A stretch of DNA of 40,408 nt from Oscillospiraceae bacterium (GTDB lineage Bacteria > Bacillota > Clostridia > Oscillospirales > Ruminococcaceae): the NCBI GenBank assembly GCA_030533325.1, contig JAUNJJ010000022.1:1-40408 (forward strand), written 5' to 3'. Made by a program: the position numbers and the translations under genes. A model generated the notes under the pieces. It was given only the letters and a program-made list of their open reading frames with translations. It was not told the origin of the DNA and searched no databases. Shown here piece after piece: positions 40,179-40,408 of this stretch (position 1 is its first letter; every line of letters begins with the position of its first letter).

Positions 40179-40408
40179 TTATTTAATTCCGAATTCCTCA
40201 TACAGTTTCTGACGGTATTTTTCATCTGATGCAGCTTTGAATGCATCGTCTTTTCTTCCGGCCTTTTCAAGTGCCCTGAATAAAGCACCAAGCTTGTTTT
40301 CACCTTTAGCTTCACCTTTTTCTTCGCCTTTAGTCACACCGTCATCATAACCGTTATTATAACTTTCCCATACAAGATTCTTCTCATGAATCTCAGTAAC
40401 ATATTCCT
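40179..40408 (-). CDS. Second Rpn-family nuclease, C-terminal part
   Basis: The window ends inside this gene; only about 76 C-terminal codons are present. The last part reads YRQKLYEEFGIK, against YRQKLYEEFGIE in the first copy. The stretch near 40340-40408 is almost identical in DNA to 39020-39090. A short Lys/Gly/Glu repeat insertion (about 40305-40340) distinguishes it. It is a tandem paralogue with its own terminator. Confidence 0.85.
   Translation of the reverse strand, partial: EYVTEIHEKNLVWESYNNGYDDGVTKGEEKGEAKGENKLGALFRALEKAGRKDDAFKAASDEKYRQKLYEEFGIK

Overview
The window is a stretch of a low-to-moderate GC, spore-forming Firmicutes chromosome. It is most likely from a Clostridia member near Ruminococcus (Oscillospiraceae). 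The evidence is a cotJABC spore-coat cluster, gerAA/gerAB germinant-receptor genes, a SpoIID-domain protein, two class B sortases, an FMN-riboswitch-controlled ribDEBAH operon, a Gram-positive type IV pilus cluster and Rpn-type nuclease genes. Most genes lie on the minus strand. Genus is inferred from gene content and protein style only.

Layout by increasing coordinate. (1) 1-1950: an IS110/IS1111-family element whose transposase is followed by about 360 bases of structured non-coding DNA, a candidate bridge-RNA locus. (2) 1953-5930: a six-gene minus-strand operon from one strong promoter. It holds an AAA/ABC-type ATPase (RloA/AbiLi-like), a Toprim-like RloB protein (AbiLii-like), a DUF4869-like protein, an unknown 146-aa protein, a 142-aa P-loop protein, and a second, nearly identical DUF4869-like protein. 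The two DUF4869-like copies are 1351-bp-spaced direct repeats flanking the unknown/P-loop pair. This is the best candidate here for an undescribed (defence-like) system. (3) 5950-17380: type IV pilus genes: pilB-pilT, a divergent pilD, and a pilC / pilM-pilN fusion / pilO / large PilX-like protein / two pseudopilin operon. (4) 17680-21680: the riboflavin operon with promoter, FMN riboswitch and intrinsic terminator. (5) 21700-22540: decayed DNA with an orphan RelB antitoxin, a broken toxin and the tail of an AAA_14/DUF4143 protein. (6) 22600-24430: an ECF sigma factor and its probable membrane anti-sigma factor, on the plus strand. (7) 24438-25550: cotJC, cotJB, cotJA. (8) 25770-33603: a zinc-ribbon protein, pyrimidine-nucleoside phosphorylase, a SpoIID-domain protein with permuted motif order, two class B sortases, and thiI with its cysteine desulfurase. 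(9) 33691-36115: gerAB and gerAA without gerAC. (10) 36190-38690: a NarL-type two-component system with an elaborate promoter region. (11) 38819-40408: two related Rpn-family nuclease genes, the second cut by the window end.

Genes appear to work together in these groups: pilus assembly and retraction, riboflavin synthesis from GTP and ribulose-5-phosphate, sulfur transfer to tRNA (ThiI plus desulfurase), spore coat and germination, cell-wall anchoring by sortases, and the putative defence operon. No tRNA, rRNA or CRISPR array was recognised.
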